Source: Chlorobiota bacterium
GTDB lineage: Bacteria > Bacteroidota > Bacteroidia > Bacteroidales > F082
DNA length: 5,737 bases
Assembly (NCBI GenBank): GCA_030619415.1
Contig: JAUXBM010000129.1
Location: forward strand, 1 to 5,737
Reading direction: 5' to 3'
The notes under the pieces: model-generated
What the model saw: only the letters and a program-made list of their open reading frames with translations
What the model was told of the DNA's origin: nothing
Databases searched by the model: none
Translations under genes and position numbers: made by a program
Shown here: piece by piece, positions 1 to 5,737 of the stretch
How positions within the stretch are numbered: the first letter of the stretch is position 1
Layout of the letters: the number at the start of each line of letters is the position of its first letter

Positions 1-909
1 ACGGGTAGAAGATTTAACGGTGATTCTTGAAAACTTTTCAACCCCAAAAATGATAAAAAGAATGATCAATACCGTGGCTCCGATCAGGATGTATAATTGA
101 TTATTCAGACTCGTATCATAATCAATTGGGTGGATTACGGCACTGAGTCCGAGTACCATTAAAATATTGAACAAGTTCGAGCCAATTGCGTTGCCAACTG
201 CAAGGTCGGTGTTCTTCTTTAATGCGGCGATAACTGAAGTAACAAGCTCTGGCAATGAAGTAGCTGTAGCAATGATCGTCAGCCCGATAACAGATTCGGC
301 GAGACCGAGATCGGTAGAAATTTGATTCACCCCATTCACTATCCATTTTCCGCCAAAAAAAAGGCCAAGACTACCAAGCAGGATAAATCCCACAGAAAGA
401 GATACCTTCATGCTTTTAATATCCGACTCCTCCGCTTCTTCCTGAAGCGCTCCTTTTTTTAAAAAAGTCCAGACCAGAAAAAAGATTAACAGGCCCAGAA
501 GGATGAAACCGTCAATCATTGAAATATTTGGTTCGTTGCCCGACAAAATGTAATCATTTGCAAGAAGCAGCAAAACGAGCGTAGCAGCAAGGACGATAAA
601 TGCATCTGTTACCCCCTTTTTTCCGGTCATGCTTATCGGGTAGATGATGGCTGCAATGCCGATAATCAACAAGGTATTCATAATGTTGCTGCCAATAACA
701 TTCCCGATAGCGAGGTCGGAACTACCGTTAATACTTGCAAATATGTTAATTACCAGCTCGGGAAGCGACGTGCCGAGCGCTACGATGGTCAAGCCAATAA
801 TGATTTGAGGGAGTCCAAGTTTTTTACCAATTGATGAGGCGCCATCAACCAGCCATTTGGCACCGATAAGCAAAACAACAAATCCAAGAAAGAAATAAAA
901 ATAGGTCAA
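1..909 (-). CDS. CaxA/YrbG-family Na+/Ca2+ exchanger, C-terminus cut by window edge
   Basis: Inner-membrane antiporter of the Ca2+/cation antiporter superfamily, expected to exchange Ca2+ for Na+ (or H+). The 303 visible residues are nearly all hydrophobic helices in two inverted halves. The first alpha repeat has GLTIVALGTSLPE (39-51) followed by DLAIGNVIGSN (65-75). The second has GLTIIATATSLPE (209-221) followed by DLAVGNAIGSN (235-245). A charged, acidic loop (about 150-168) separates the halves, as is usual. Family members are roughly 310-330 aa, so only a short C-terminal end is missing. The start is inferred to be TTG at 907-909: an in-frame TGA lies 9 bases upstream, no ATG occurs until residue 77, and a TTG start gives the expected N-terminal helix ending in WLVDGAS. 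The gene starts 37 bp after yggS on the same strand, so they are probably co-transcribed. Oddity: the second repeat has Ala216 where the motif normally has Gly (GTSLPE). Family assignment is firm; ion specificity is inferred. Confidence 0.93.
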   Translation of the reverse strand, partial: MTYFYFFLGFVVLLIGAKWLVDGASSIGKKLGLPQIIIGLTIVALGTSLPELVINIFASINGSSDLAIGNVIGSNIMNTLLIIGIAAIIYPISMTGKKGVTDAFIVLAATLVLLLLANDYILSGNEPNISMIDGFILLGLLIFFLVWTFLKKGALQEEAEESDIKSMKVSLSVGFILLGSLGLFFGGKWIVNGVNQISTDLGLAESVIGLTIIATATSLPELVTSVIAALKKNTDLAVGNAIGSNLFNILMVLGLSAVIHPIDYDTSLNNQLYILIGATVLIILFIIFGVEKFSRITVKSSTR

Positions 910-946
910 AGTGAATCAATAAATTATGGTTGGCAAATTAAAACAA

Positions 947-1615
947 TTAGCGGTACCGATCTCCAAAAATAGCAGTACCGATTCGGATCATTGTACTCCC
1001 TTCTTCGATGGCGATTTTGTAATCACCGGTCATGCCCATCGATATTTCTTTGAAGTTCAGGTCATTTGTAAAAAATTCCTTTTTGAGTTGCCCAAAAAAA
1101 AATTTCAATTGCCGGAATTCCTGTCGAACTTGTTCCTGATCATTCGTAAAAGTAGCCATCCCCATAACTCCGCTAATTTGAATGTTATCAAACTGTTGAT
1201 ATTCATCAGACCGGAGTATGTTTTGTGCTTCCTCAAGGTTTAACCCAAATTTAGACTGTTCAGTCGCGATATGGAATTGAAGCAAACAATGGATGGTTCG
1301 CTTATTTTTCAGGGCCTGTTTGTTTATCTCTTTAAGAAGTTTCAAACTATCAACGGCATGCATCAAACTAACAAACGGCGCGATGTATTTGACTTTGTTT
1401 GATTGCAAATGGCCAACAAAGTGCCACTCAATATCGTTGGGCAATTCGGGTTGTTTGGCGACAAGCTCCTGAACTTTATTTTCACCAAAAATGCGGTAAC
1501 CTCCATCATAAGCTTTCTGAATTGCTTCCAACGGTTTGGTTTTTGAAACAGCAACCAGTTTCACAGTTTCAGGGATTTCTTGCAGAAATGAATTTATTTG
1601 CTCGTTAATGCTCAT
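947..1615 (-). CDS. yggS: YggS/PLPBP family pyridoxal-phosphate homeostasis protein
   Basis: Cytosolic PLP-binding protein with an alanine-racemase-like TIM-barrel fold. The family has no established enzymatic reaction; it buffers or delivers pyridoxal 5'-phosphate, and its loss disturbs vitamin B6 and amino-acid pools. The PLP lysine is K25 in LVAVSKTKP, matching K36 of E. coli YggS. Other family motifs are FGENKVQE (43-50), WHFVGHLQSNK (64-74), the SKFG motif (121-124), SGVMGMAT (148-155), SMGMTGDY (192-199) and GSTMIRIGTAIFG (206-218), which contains the phosphate-binding region. At 222 aa it is near the usual 225-235. The N-terminal helix before the lysine is about 10 residues shorter than in E. 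coli, which looks like a lineage variant rather than truncation. The ATG start is supported by the correct distance to K25. The gene sits 35 bp after the TPR gene and 37 bp before the exchanger, all on the minus strand. I see no functional link with either. Confidence 0.95.
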   Translation of the reverse strand: MSINEQINSFLQEIPETVKLVAVSKTKPLEAIQKAYDGGYRIFGENKVQELVAKQPELPNDIEWHFVGHLQSNKVKYIAPFVSLMHAVDSLKLLKEINKQALKNKRTIHCLLQFHIATEQSKFGLNLEEAQNILRSDEYQQFDNIQISGVMGMATFTNDQEQVRQEFRQLKFFFGQLKKEFFTNDLNFKEISMGMTGDYKIAIEEGSTMIRIGTAIFGDRYR

Positions 1616-1628
1616 CTCGAATTTTGTA

Positions 1629-1636
1629 CAAATTTA
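1629..1636 (-). promoter_or_regulatory. Possible -7 box (TAnnTTTG) for yggS
   Basis: Read on the minus strand this is TAAATTTG, an exact match to the Bacteroidota -7 consensus TAnnTTTG, lying 13 bp upstream of the yggS ATG in an AT-rich 35-bp spacer. There is no TTG or TTTG at the expected -33 distance (the nearest TTTG is 26 bp upstream), and the implied leader would be under 10 nt. It may be a weak internal promoter or chance in AT-rich DNA. Confidence 0.35.
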
Positions 1637-1650
1637 AATATTATGCGTTA

Positions 1651-3120
1651 TTATTTTTCTAACAAAAGGAGTTCCCGCCGGGCGATGTCATCAATATATT
1701 GGTAATAATCAGATTCGTAAAGATCGCGGGCCATTTCAAAGTAATCTTTCGCTTTTTGCCGATCGGTCTTCAGATAGATAAAACCAATTCGCAAGGCCGC
1801 TTCCGAGGCGAAATAGTAATATTCATCCCTCCCGTATTCTATCACTTCTTTGTAATTCCTGATGGCTTTTTTAAAATTGGCTGTATGCTCAGTGTATCTT
1901 CCTGTTAAAAGAAGAAATTCAAGTTTATATGGATAGAAGGTATCATTATCCAAATCAAAGGAGTTCAGCAACTCACCCCCCCTTCCAAAATAACCCCCAT
2001 CGAACAAAAGCCTCGTTTTAGTCAATACATTGTCCGGAATATAATCGAGTTCATAATCATACATTGCTTCTCTGTCACGTTCAGTAAGATCATCTCCTGA
2101 TTCGCCTGAAACCTCTTTGAATGATTCAAATTTTAGTTTGTTATCGTTTACCAGGTAGAAAGTCGCTAATTTGAAATTGATTTCTTTTAAATAGTTATCT
2201 CTGCTTGTTTGATCTAAGAAACGTTCGAGGTAATCGACAGCGTTTTTATCCAGTCGGCGCAAAAGAATCTTTCCCATTAAATAATCGTACGAAATAAACG
2301 GAACTTCAGAACCTTGCAGATCGAATTTCATTAAAATATTATATGCATCTTCGTTATTTCCTGATCGATATGCTGTATTTGAACGGAAGTAATTGATCAA
2401 CCGGTAATCAAACAAAGTACTGTCCTGTCGCTGGATAAATTGGTATGCCTTCAGCGGCTCTTTATTTAATTTGTAAGCGAGCGTGATAAACAAAGCAGCT
2501 TCGGCATTAATTCCAACATATTCTTTTACTTCCGCGAAGTATTCGTTTAAAAACCGCATTCCATCTTTGGCATTTCCTTTTACACCAAAATTAACAGCTA
2601 CCGATTGTGCAAAAGGAGGGAGGTTCGCAATTGCTACATTAAAAAAACCATTCAGTTTTTTATTTAATGCAAAGTCAGGGAACAACTCGACGTTTCTATA
2701 GAGAGCCTTGTATGCCTTAAATGCTTCCTGAGCGCCATTCAGCCTGTCGCCATTGAATATATTCAGGATAGCCATTTGCAAATACATTTCCGATTCGCAT
2801 GCCAGGTAATAAGGCGAGTCGGTGTCTTTTCCATCCATAATGTATCTTCTGCGCCCGAAGTTTTTTGAAAATGCATCGCAATCTTTTTCTGAGGCATTTA
2901 TTGCAAGTGTGTAGGCATCGCAAGTTTGATCGAGGTAATAAGCGTAATAATTTTTTGGGTTTTCTTTTAGCTCTTTGTCAAGAATCTTTTTTGCGGTCGT
3001 AATTTTTAGGTCAAGAAGGGCTTGCCATGCTTTTATGCAGTTTTCGTTCACAACATATTCGGCCTGCGAAATATGCGGGAAGATCAAAATTGTAAGAATG
3101 GCTATCAATCTTCGAAGCAT
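1651..3120 (-). CDS. Secreted TPR-repeat protein of unknown function
   Basis: I do not recognise a named family. The 489-aa product begins with a clear Sec signal peptide: MLRR, a hydrophobic core (residues 5-15), and a likely signal peptidase I site after ISQA (20/21). There is no lipobox cysteine, so a soluble periplasmic location is inferred. The mature protein is helical, and TPR-like pairs can be read at both ends: AWQALLDLKITTAKKILD and onwards (about 31-66), and near the C-terminus FKKAIRNYKEVIEYG, then AALRIGFIYLKTDRQKAKDYFEMARDLY (about 416-468). The middle is more degenerate (for example AYQFIQRQ and EDAYNILMKFD) and rich in Tyr, Asp and Phe. No catalytic motif is visible. TPR arrays usually act as protein-binding scaffolds, so a role in envelope assembly or as a partner of a membrane complex is plausible but unproven. 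It is first in the minus-strand run before yggS and the exchanger, and diverges from the lipoprotein gene with 45 bp between the start codons. Confidence 0.85.
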   Translation of the reverse strand: MLRRLIAILTILIFPHISQAEYVVNENCIKAWQALLDLKITTAKKILDKELKENPKNYYAYYLDQTCDAYTLAINASEKDCDAFSKNFGRRRYIMDGKDTDSPYYLACESEMYLQMAILNIFNGDRLNGAQEAFKAYKALYRNVELFPDFALNKKLNGFFNVAIANLPPFAQSVAVNFGVKGNAKDGMRFLNEYFAEVKEYVGINAEAALFITLAYKLNKEPLKAYQFIQRQDSTLFDYRLINYFRSNTAYRSGNNEDAYNILMKFDLQGSEVPFISYDYLMGKILLRRLDKNAVDYLERFLDQTSRDNYLKEINFKLATFYLVNDNKLKFESFKEVSGESGDDLTERDREAMYDYELDYIPDNVLTKTRLLFDGGYFGRGGELLNSFDLDNDTFYPYKLEFLLLTGRYTEHTANFKKAIRNYKEVIEYGRDEYYYFASEAALRIGFIYLKTDRQKAKDYFEMARDLYESDYYQYIDDIARRELLLLEK

Positions 3121-3132
3121 GGCTGAAATAAC

Positions 3133-3140
3133 TAATTTTG
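3133..3140 (+). promoter_or_regulatory. Possible -7 box (TAnnTTTG) for the lipoprotein gene
   Basis: TAATTTTG on the plus strand matches TAnnTTTG and lies 25 bp before the GTG start at 3166, predicting a start site near 3147. No TTG occurs at the usual -33 distance (the closest is about 40 bp upstream), so the match is partial. It faces the minus-strand -7 box at 3144-3151 with 3 bp between them. Confidence 0.45.
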
Positions 3141-3143
3141 TAT

Positions 3144-3174
3144 CAAATATATCAAATCTAAATCCGTGTACAAA
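3144..3174 (-). promoter_or_regulatory. Bacteroidota-type promoter for the TPR-yggS-exchanger run
   Basis: On the minus strand, TTTG (3174-3171) is followed after 19 bases by TATATTTG (3151-3144), matching the Bacteroidota -33 TTTG and -7 TAnnTTTG boxes at the expected spacing. Transcription would start near 3138, giving a leader of about 18 nt before the ATG at 3120. The -33 box lies inside the first codons of the divergent lipoprotein gene. This is the best promoter match in the window. Confidence 0.65.
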
Positions 3175-3573
3175 AAATCTTTTCTAAGTAAGCTATTGCT
3201 CAGCATGTTAATTGTTGGCCTCATTGCCACTTTTGGATGCAAAGAAAAATTGGTGGATTATTCCGAATCCGGTAAGACCATCCATCTGGTGGTGGATCAA
3301 ATTTTAAAGTTGAAGTTACCTGCTGATGCCACTTCGGGAAGTGACTGGCGCGAAATGACTTACGACAAAGTAATAATCACCAGAAAGGGAAAAGGAAATT
3401 ATATGTTGGGTGATGCGGGTTCTCCCGGCATCATGTATTTTCGTTTCAAGGCAATGATTCCCGGAACCACCAAACTCCTGATGGAGTACGGAAATAAATA
3501 CGATTCAGATAAAAAAGCCACCAAAACCTTTGAATTAGAAGTAGTGGTTCACAGCAAGAATGAAAAATTCTGA
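3166..3573 (+). CDS. Small lipoprotein, divergent chagasin-like (inhibitor family I42-like) fold
   Basis: The 135-aa protein has a lysine-rich n-region (MYKKSFLSK), a hydrophobic core (10-23) and Cys25 in IATFGC, a relaxed lipobox of the kind tolerated in Bacteroidota. It is therefore likely lipid-anchored. The mature part reads as short beta strands. Its layout recalls chagasin/PF09394 cysteine-peptidase inhibitors: GKTIHLVVDQILKLKLP (36-52) matches the first strands, DATSGSDW (54-61) sits where those proteins carry NPTTGxxW, GDAGSPGIMYFRFKA (82-96) matches the GxxG loop and strand, and PGTTKLLMEY (99-108) matches the strand before RPW. Here RPW is replaced by GNKY and NPTTG is altered, so inhibitory activity is doubtful. 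The start is GTG: the frame is closed by TAA at 3133-3135, and no in-frame ATG gives a charged n-region. It lies 70 bp before ffh but is probably a separate unit. Lipoprotein assignment is good; the fold is my reading of pattern similarity and could be another small Ig-like domain. Confidence 0.62.
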   Translation: MYKKSFLSKLLLSMLIVGLIATFGCKEKLVDYSESGKTIHLVVDQILKLKLPADATSGSDWREMTYDKVIITRKGKGNYMLGDAGSPGIMYFRFKAMIPGTTKLLMEYGNKYDSDKKATKTFELEVVVHSKNEKF

Positions 3574-3614
3574 CCACCCGCGCGGATTCTAAAAACTCCC
3601 AGATGATTTTTACT

Positions 3615-3622
3615 TACTTTTG
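3615..3622 (+). promoter_or_regulatory. Probable -7 box (TAnnTTTG) for ffh
   Basis: TACTTTTG is an exact TAnnTTTG match, 21 bp before the ffh ATG, implying a start near 3629 and a leader of about 15 nt. No TTG is present at -33. The 70-bp spacer otherwise holds only an 8-bp palindrome, CCGCGCGG (3578-3585), just after the lipoprotein stop. That palindrome has no loop or following T-run and is not a convincing terminator. Having its own -7 box suggests ffh does not depend on the lipoprotein transcript. Confidence 0.5.
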
Positions 3623-3643
3623 CTGCCTAAAATTTAAAAGAAG

Positions 3644-4987
3644 ATGTTTGAAGGCTTAAGCGATCGGTTAGACAGGTCATTTAAAATACTGAAAGGCCAG
3701 GGAAGGATTACAGAAATCAATGTTGCTGAATCGGTTAAGGAGATTCGCAAAGCGCTGATTGAGGCTGATGTAAGTTATAAAATCGCGAAGGATTTTACCA
3801 ACCGGATTAAAGAAAAAGCACTTGGAGAACATGTGCTTCAGGCTGTAAAACCCGGCGAATTGATGGTGAAGATCGTCCACGAGGAACTTGCCGGTTTGAT
3901 GGGTGGCGAGCAGGTAGATATCGACACAAAAGGCAATCCTGCAGTTATCCTTATTGCCGGTTTACAAGGATCGGGTAAAACAACTTTTGCGGCAAAACTG
4001 GCCAATTATCTGAAATCCAAAAAGGGAAGACAACCCATGCTTGTGGCTGGCGATGTTTACCGTCCGGCGGCGATCAATCAGTTGAAAGTATTGGGCGAAC
4101 AAATTGGTGTAGAGGTTTATACCGAAGAAGGAAGCAAGGATCCTGTAAATATTGCCAGAAATGCCGTCAAGCATGCAAAGGAGTACGGTAAGAATATTGT
4201 AATTGTGGATACCGCCGGCCGGTTGGCGATTGATGAGGAAATGATGGCCGAAATCCATGCGATAAAAGGAGCGATCAATCCACAGGAAATACTCTTTGTG
4301 GTTGACTCCATGACCGGTCAGGATGCTGTAAACACAGCCAAAGCTTTTAATGACCTTCTTGATTTTGATGGTGTTGTGCTTACAAAGTTAGACGGTGATA
4401 CCCGTGGTGGTGCAGCCCTTACAATTAAATCAGTAGTCAATAAACCCATTAAGTTTGTGGGTATTGGCGAGAAAATGGACGCCATTGACCTGTTCCACCC
4501 AAGTCGTATGGCCGACAGGATACTGGGCATGGGCGACATCGTTACCCTTGTCGAAAAAGCGCAGGAACAGTTTGATGAGGAAGAAGCCAGGAAACTTCAG
4601 AAAAAGATTGCCAAAAACCAATTCAACTTCGACGATTTCCTGAAGCAGATCAAGCAGATCAAAAAAATGGGGAATGTCAAAGACCTGATGGGCATGATAC
4701 CCGGAATGGGAAAGGCAATCAAAGGTGTTGATCTTGAAGACGATGCGTTTAAAGGAATTGAGGCAATCATTTATTCCATGACCCCCGATGAGAGGCAAAA
4801 TCCTAAATTACTGAATGGTTCGCGACGCAAGCGAATTGCACGCGGTAGTGGATCTGATATCCAGGAGGTAAACAGGTTGATCAAACAATTCGCCGAAACC
4901 AGCAAAATGATGCGGATGATGTCGTCAGGCGGAGGGAAAAATATGATGCGCATGCTGCAGGGCCAGGGTGCAAGGGGGGGAAGGTAG
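3644..4987 (+). CDS. ffh: Signal recognition particle protein Ffh (SRP54 GTPase)
   Basis: GTPase that binds 4.5S/SRP RNA and signal sequences of nascent membrane and secretory proteins, and docks ribosomes on FtsY at the inner membrane. All domains are present in the 447 aa. The N domain (about 1-95) contains ALIEADVSYKIA (37-48). The G domain has the P-loop GLQGSGKTT (106-114), DVYRPAA (137-143), DTAGR (189-193), TKLDGDTRGGAA (247-258) and GIGEK (273-277). The M domain (about 300-435) is methionine-rich, with the RNA-binding motif SRRKRIARGSG (393-403) and an MMRMM-type tail. The M domain and absence of an acidic N-terminal region distinguish it from FtsY. Length is typical (about 440-455). 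The ATG start gives the conserved MFEGLSDRL opening. There is no Shine-Dalgarno, as expected for Bacteroidota; the leader is A-rich. folD follows 87 bp downstream on the same strand, an arrangement I recall as common in this phylum. Confidence 0.98.
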   Translation: MFEGLSDRLDRSFKILKGQGRITEINVAESVKEIRKALIEADVSYKIAKDFTNRIKEKALGEHVLQAVKPGELMVKIVHEELAGLMGGEQVDIDTKGNPAVILIAGLQGSGKTTFAAKLANYLKSKKGRQPMLVAGDVYRPAAINQLKVLGEQIGVEVYTEEGSKDPVNIARNAVKHAKEYGKNIVIVDTAGRLAIDEEMMAEIHAIKGAINPQEILFVVDSMTGQDAVNTAKAFNDLLDFDGVVLTKLDGDTRGGAALTIKSVVNKPIKFVGIGEKMDAIDLFHPSRMADRILGMGDIVTLVEKAQEQFDEEEARKLQKKIAKNQFNFDDFLKQIKQIKKMGNVKDLMGMIPGMGKAIKGVDLEDDAFKGIEAIIYSMTPDERQNPKLLNGSRRKRIARGSGSDIQEVNRLIKQFAETSKMMRMMSSGGGKNMMRMLQGQGARGGR

Positions 4988-4991
4988 CTTT

Positions 4992-5040
4992 GGTGAAGAA
5001 GGTGAAGAGGTGAATGGGTGAAGGGGTGAAGAGGTGTCTT
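4992..5040 (+). repeat. 8-bp tandem repeat, GGTGAAGR, in the ffh-folD spacer
   Basis: Five copies begin with a perfect GGTGAA: 4992-5000 (9 bp), 5001-5008, 5009-5016, 5017-5024 and 5025-5032. A sixth decays to GGTGTCTT (5033-5040). The period is 8 after the first unit, not a multiple of 3, so the repeat is not coding. The plus strand is almost free of C across the array. It starts five bases after the ffh stop and ends 34 bp before the folD ATG, so it would lie in the untranslated part of an ffh-folD transcript. Function unknown; simple slippage expansion is the default explanation. The rest of the spacer shows no clear promoter or terminator. Confidence 0.85.
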
Positions 5041-5074
5041 GTCCTGAAATAGGTTGACATAAAAGAACAAAAAA

Positions 5075-5737
5075 ATGGCTATAAAAAAGCAAGCGAAACT
5101 GATCGATGGGAAAAAGATCGCGGAAACAATAAAAGAAGAAATCAAAGTTGAGGTAGCTGAGATGATTGACAATGACATTGATACACCTCACCTTGCTGCT
5201 ATTTTGGTCGGAGATGATCCTGCCAGTCAGACTTATGTTAAAAGCAAGGAGAAAGCGGCTGCCAGGCTGGGTATGGTCTCTTCAATTTATCGTTATCCAG
5301 CAGATATTTCAGAAGAAGAAATTTTGAAAGCGATCGAATTTATCAACAACGATGATGAGGTTGATGGTTTGATCGTTCAATTGCCGTTACCCGATCACAT
5401 CAATGTCAATAAAGTGATAGAAGCCATCGATCCAAAAAAAGACGTGGATGGTTTCCACCCGGTAAATGTTGGTAAGATGGCCATTGGGCAACAAACATTT
5501 GTGTCGGCTACACCGGCAGGGATTATGGAATTACTCAGGCGCAGCAAGATAGATACCGTCGGTAAGCATTGTGTAATCCTGGGGCGGTCTAATATTGTTG
5601 GTTCGCCGATGAGCATCCTGATGTCGAAGAAAACATCACCCGGAAATTCAACGGTCACCGTTTGTCACAGCAGGACCCGGAATATGGAAGCGTTTACCCG
5701 GAGTGCTGATATACTGATCTGTGCAATTGGTCAGCCG
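5075..5737 (+). CDS. folD: FolD, methylenetetrahydrofolate dehydrogenase/cyclohydrolase, C-terminus cut by window edge
   Basis: Cytosolic bifunctional enzyme that oxidises 5,10-methylene-THF to methenyl-THF with NADP+ and hydrolyses it to 10-formyl-THF, feeding purine and formyl-Met synthesis. The first 221 residues of about 290 are present. Catalytic-domain residues are Y54 and K58 in YVKSK (equivalent to Y50 and K54 of E. coli FolD), Q102 in GLIVQLPLP (98-106) and D125 in DVDGFHP (123-129). The Rossmann nucleotide site begins at GRSNIVGSP (170-178), followed by TVTVCHSRT (193-201) and ADILICAIGQP (211-221), where the window ends. The SATPAGIMELL stretch (144-154) and the insert around SPGNST (188-193) are the style I associate with Bacteroidota. 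The ATG at 5075 is preceded by an A-run and gives a normal N-terminus (KLIDGKKIA at 8-16), with five to six extra residues compared with E. coli. It is probably co-transcribed with ffh, as no promoter is seen in the spacer. Confidence 0.97.
   Translation, partial: MAIKKQAKLIDGKKIAETIKEEIKVEVAEMIDNDIDTPHLAAILVGDDPASQTYVKSKEKAAARLGMVSSIYRYPADISEEEILKAIEFINNDDEVDGLIVQLPLPDHINVNKVIEAIDPKKDVDGFHPVNVGKMAIGQQTFVSATPAGIMELLRRSKIDTVGKHCVILGRSNIVGSPMSILMSKKTSPGNSTVTVCHSRTRNMEAFTRSADILICAIGQP

Noticed and set aside
926..1243. 105-aa plus-strand reading frame antisense to yggS
   Set aside because: It lies opposite a strongly conserved coding sequence, has no recognisable domain, and reads as a complement-strand shadow.
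3578..3585. CCGCGCGG palindrome after the lipoprotein stop, considered as a terminator
   Set aside because: Only 8 bp with no loop and no adjacent T-run, so it cannot form a stable intrinsic terminator hairpin.
4430..4798. 122-aa minus-strand reading frame inside ffh
   Set aside because: It is antisense to the conserved end of the G domain and start of the M domain, with no plausible start signal or domain.
5051..5058. TAGGTTGA upstream of folD as a -7 box
   Set aside because: It departs from TAnnTTTG in the last two positions and has no TTG at the right -33 spacing.
4771..5191. Minus-strand reading frames (135 and 88 aa) with HPFTHSP/HPFTSSP-like stretches
   Set aside because: They are antisense to ffh and folD, and the repetitive peptide is just the complement of the GGTGAAGR array. 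Such artefacts may appear as hypothetical proteins.
1..5737. Search for CRISPR arrays, insertion sequences, tRNA or SRP RNA genes, and toxin-antitoxin or defence modules
   Set aside because: No spaced direct repeats, transposase motifs, terminal inverted repeats or tRNA-like cloverleaf were seen, and all the larger frames are explained by the six genes listed.

Overview
The window looks like an ordinary chromosomal segment of a Bacteroidota species. The evidence is the ffh-folD gene pair, a FolD sequence of the Bacteroidota style (SATPAGIMELL, then an inserted SPGNSTVTVCHSR segment), Bacteroidota-type -7 promoter boxes (TAnnTTTG) upstream of four of the six genes, and no convincing Shine-Dalgarno sequences. 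I cannot place it below phylum, although the FolD and Ffh styles would suit Bacteroidales/Marinilabiliales-like lineages.

Left half (1-3120, minus strand, read right to left). Three genes lie head to tail with 35-37 bp gaps: a secreted TPR-repeat protein of unknown role (489 aa), the YggS/PLPBP pyridoxal-phosphate homeostasis protein (222 aa), and a CaxA/YrbG-type Na+/Ca2+ exchanger. The exchanger starts at a TTG codon and its last residues run off the left edge. The spacing suggests one transcript, with a possible internal promoter before yggS.

Middle (3121-3165). A 45-bp divergent spacer carries two -7 boxes on opposite strands that point towards each other and lie 3 bp apart. The minus-strand promoter also has a well-spaced -33 box. 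The two transcripts probably start within each other's promoter.

Right half (3166-5737, plus strand). First comes a small lipoprotein with a GTG start whose mature part resembles the chagasin/I42 cysteine-peptidase inhibitor fold, with altered binding loops. It is followed by ffh (SRP54 GTPase, complete, own -7 box) and by folD (one-carbon folate enzyme, cut off by the right edge at residue 221). The ffh-folD spacer contains an 8-bp GGTGAAGR tandem repeat.

The genes mix housekeeping functions (protein targeting, folate, PLP homeostasis, ion exchange) with two envelope proteins of unknown role. I saw no mobile element, CRISPR array, RNA gene or defence system, and nothing amounting to a new multi-gene system. 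The best leads are the chagasin-like lipoprotein, the facing promoters and the octamer repeat.
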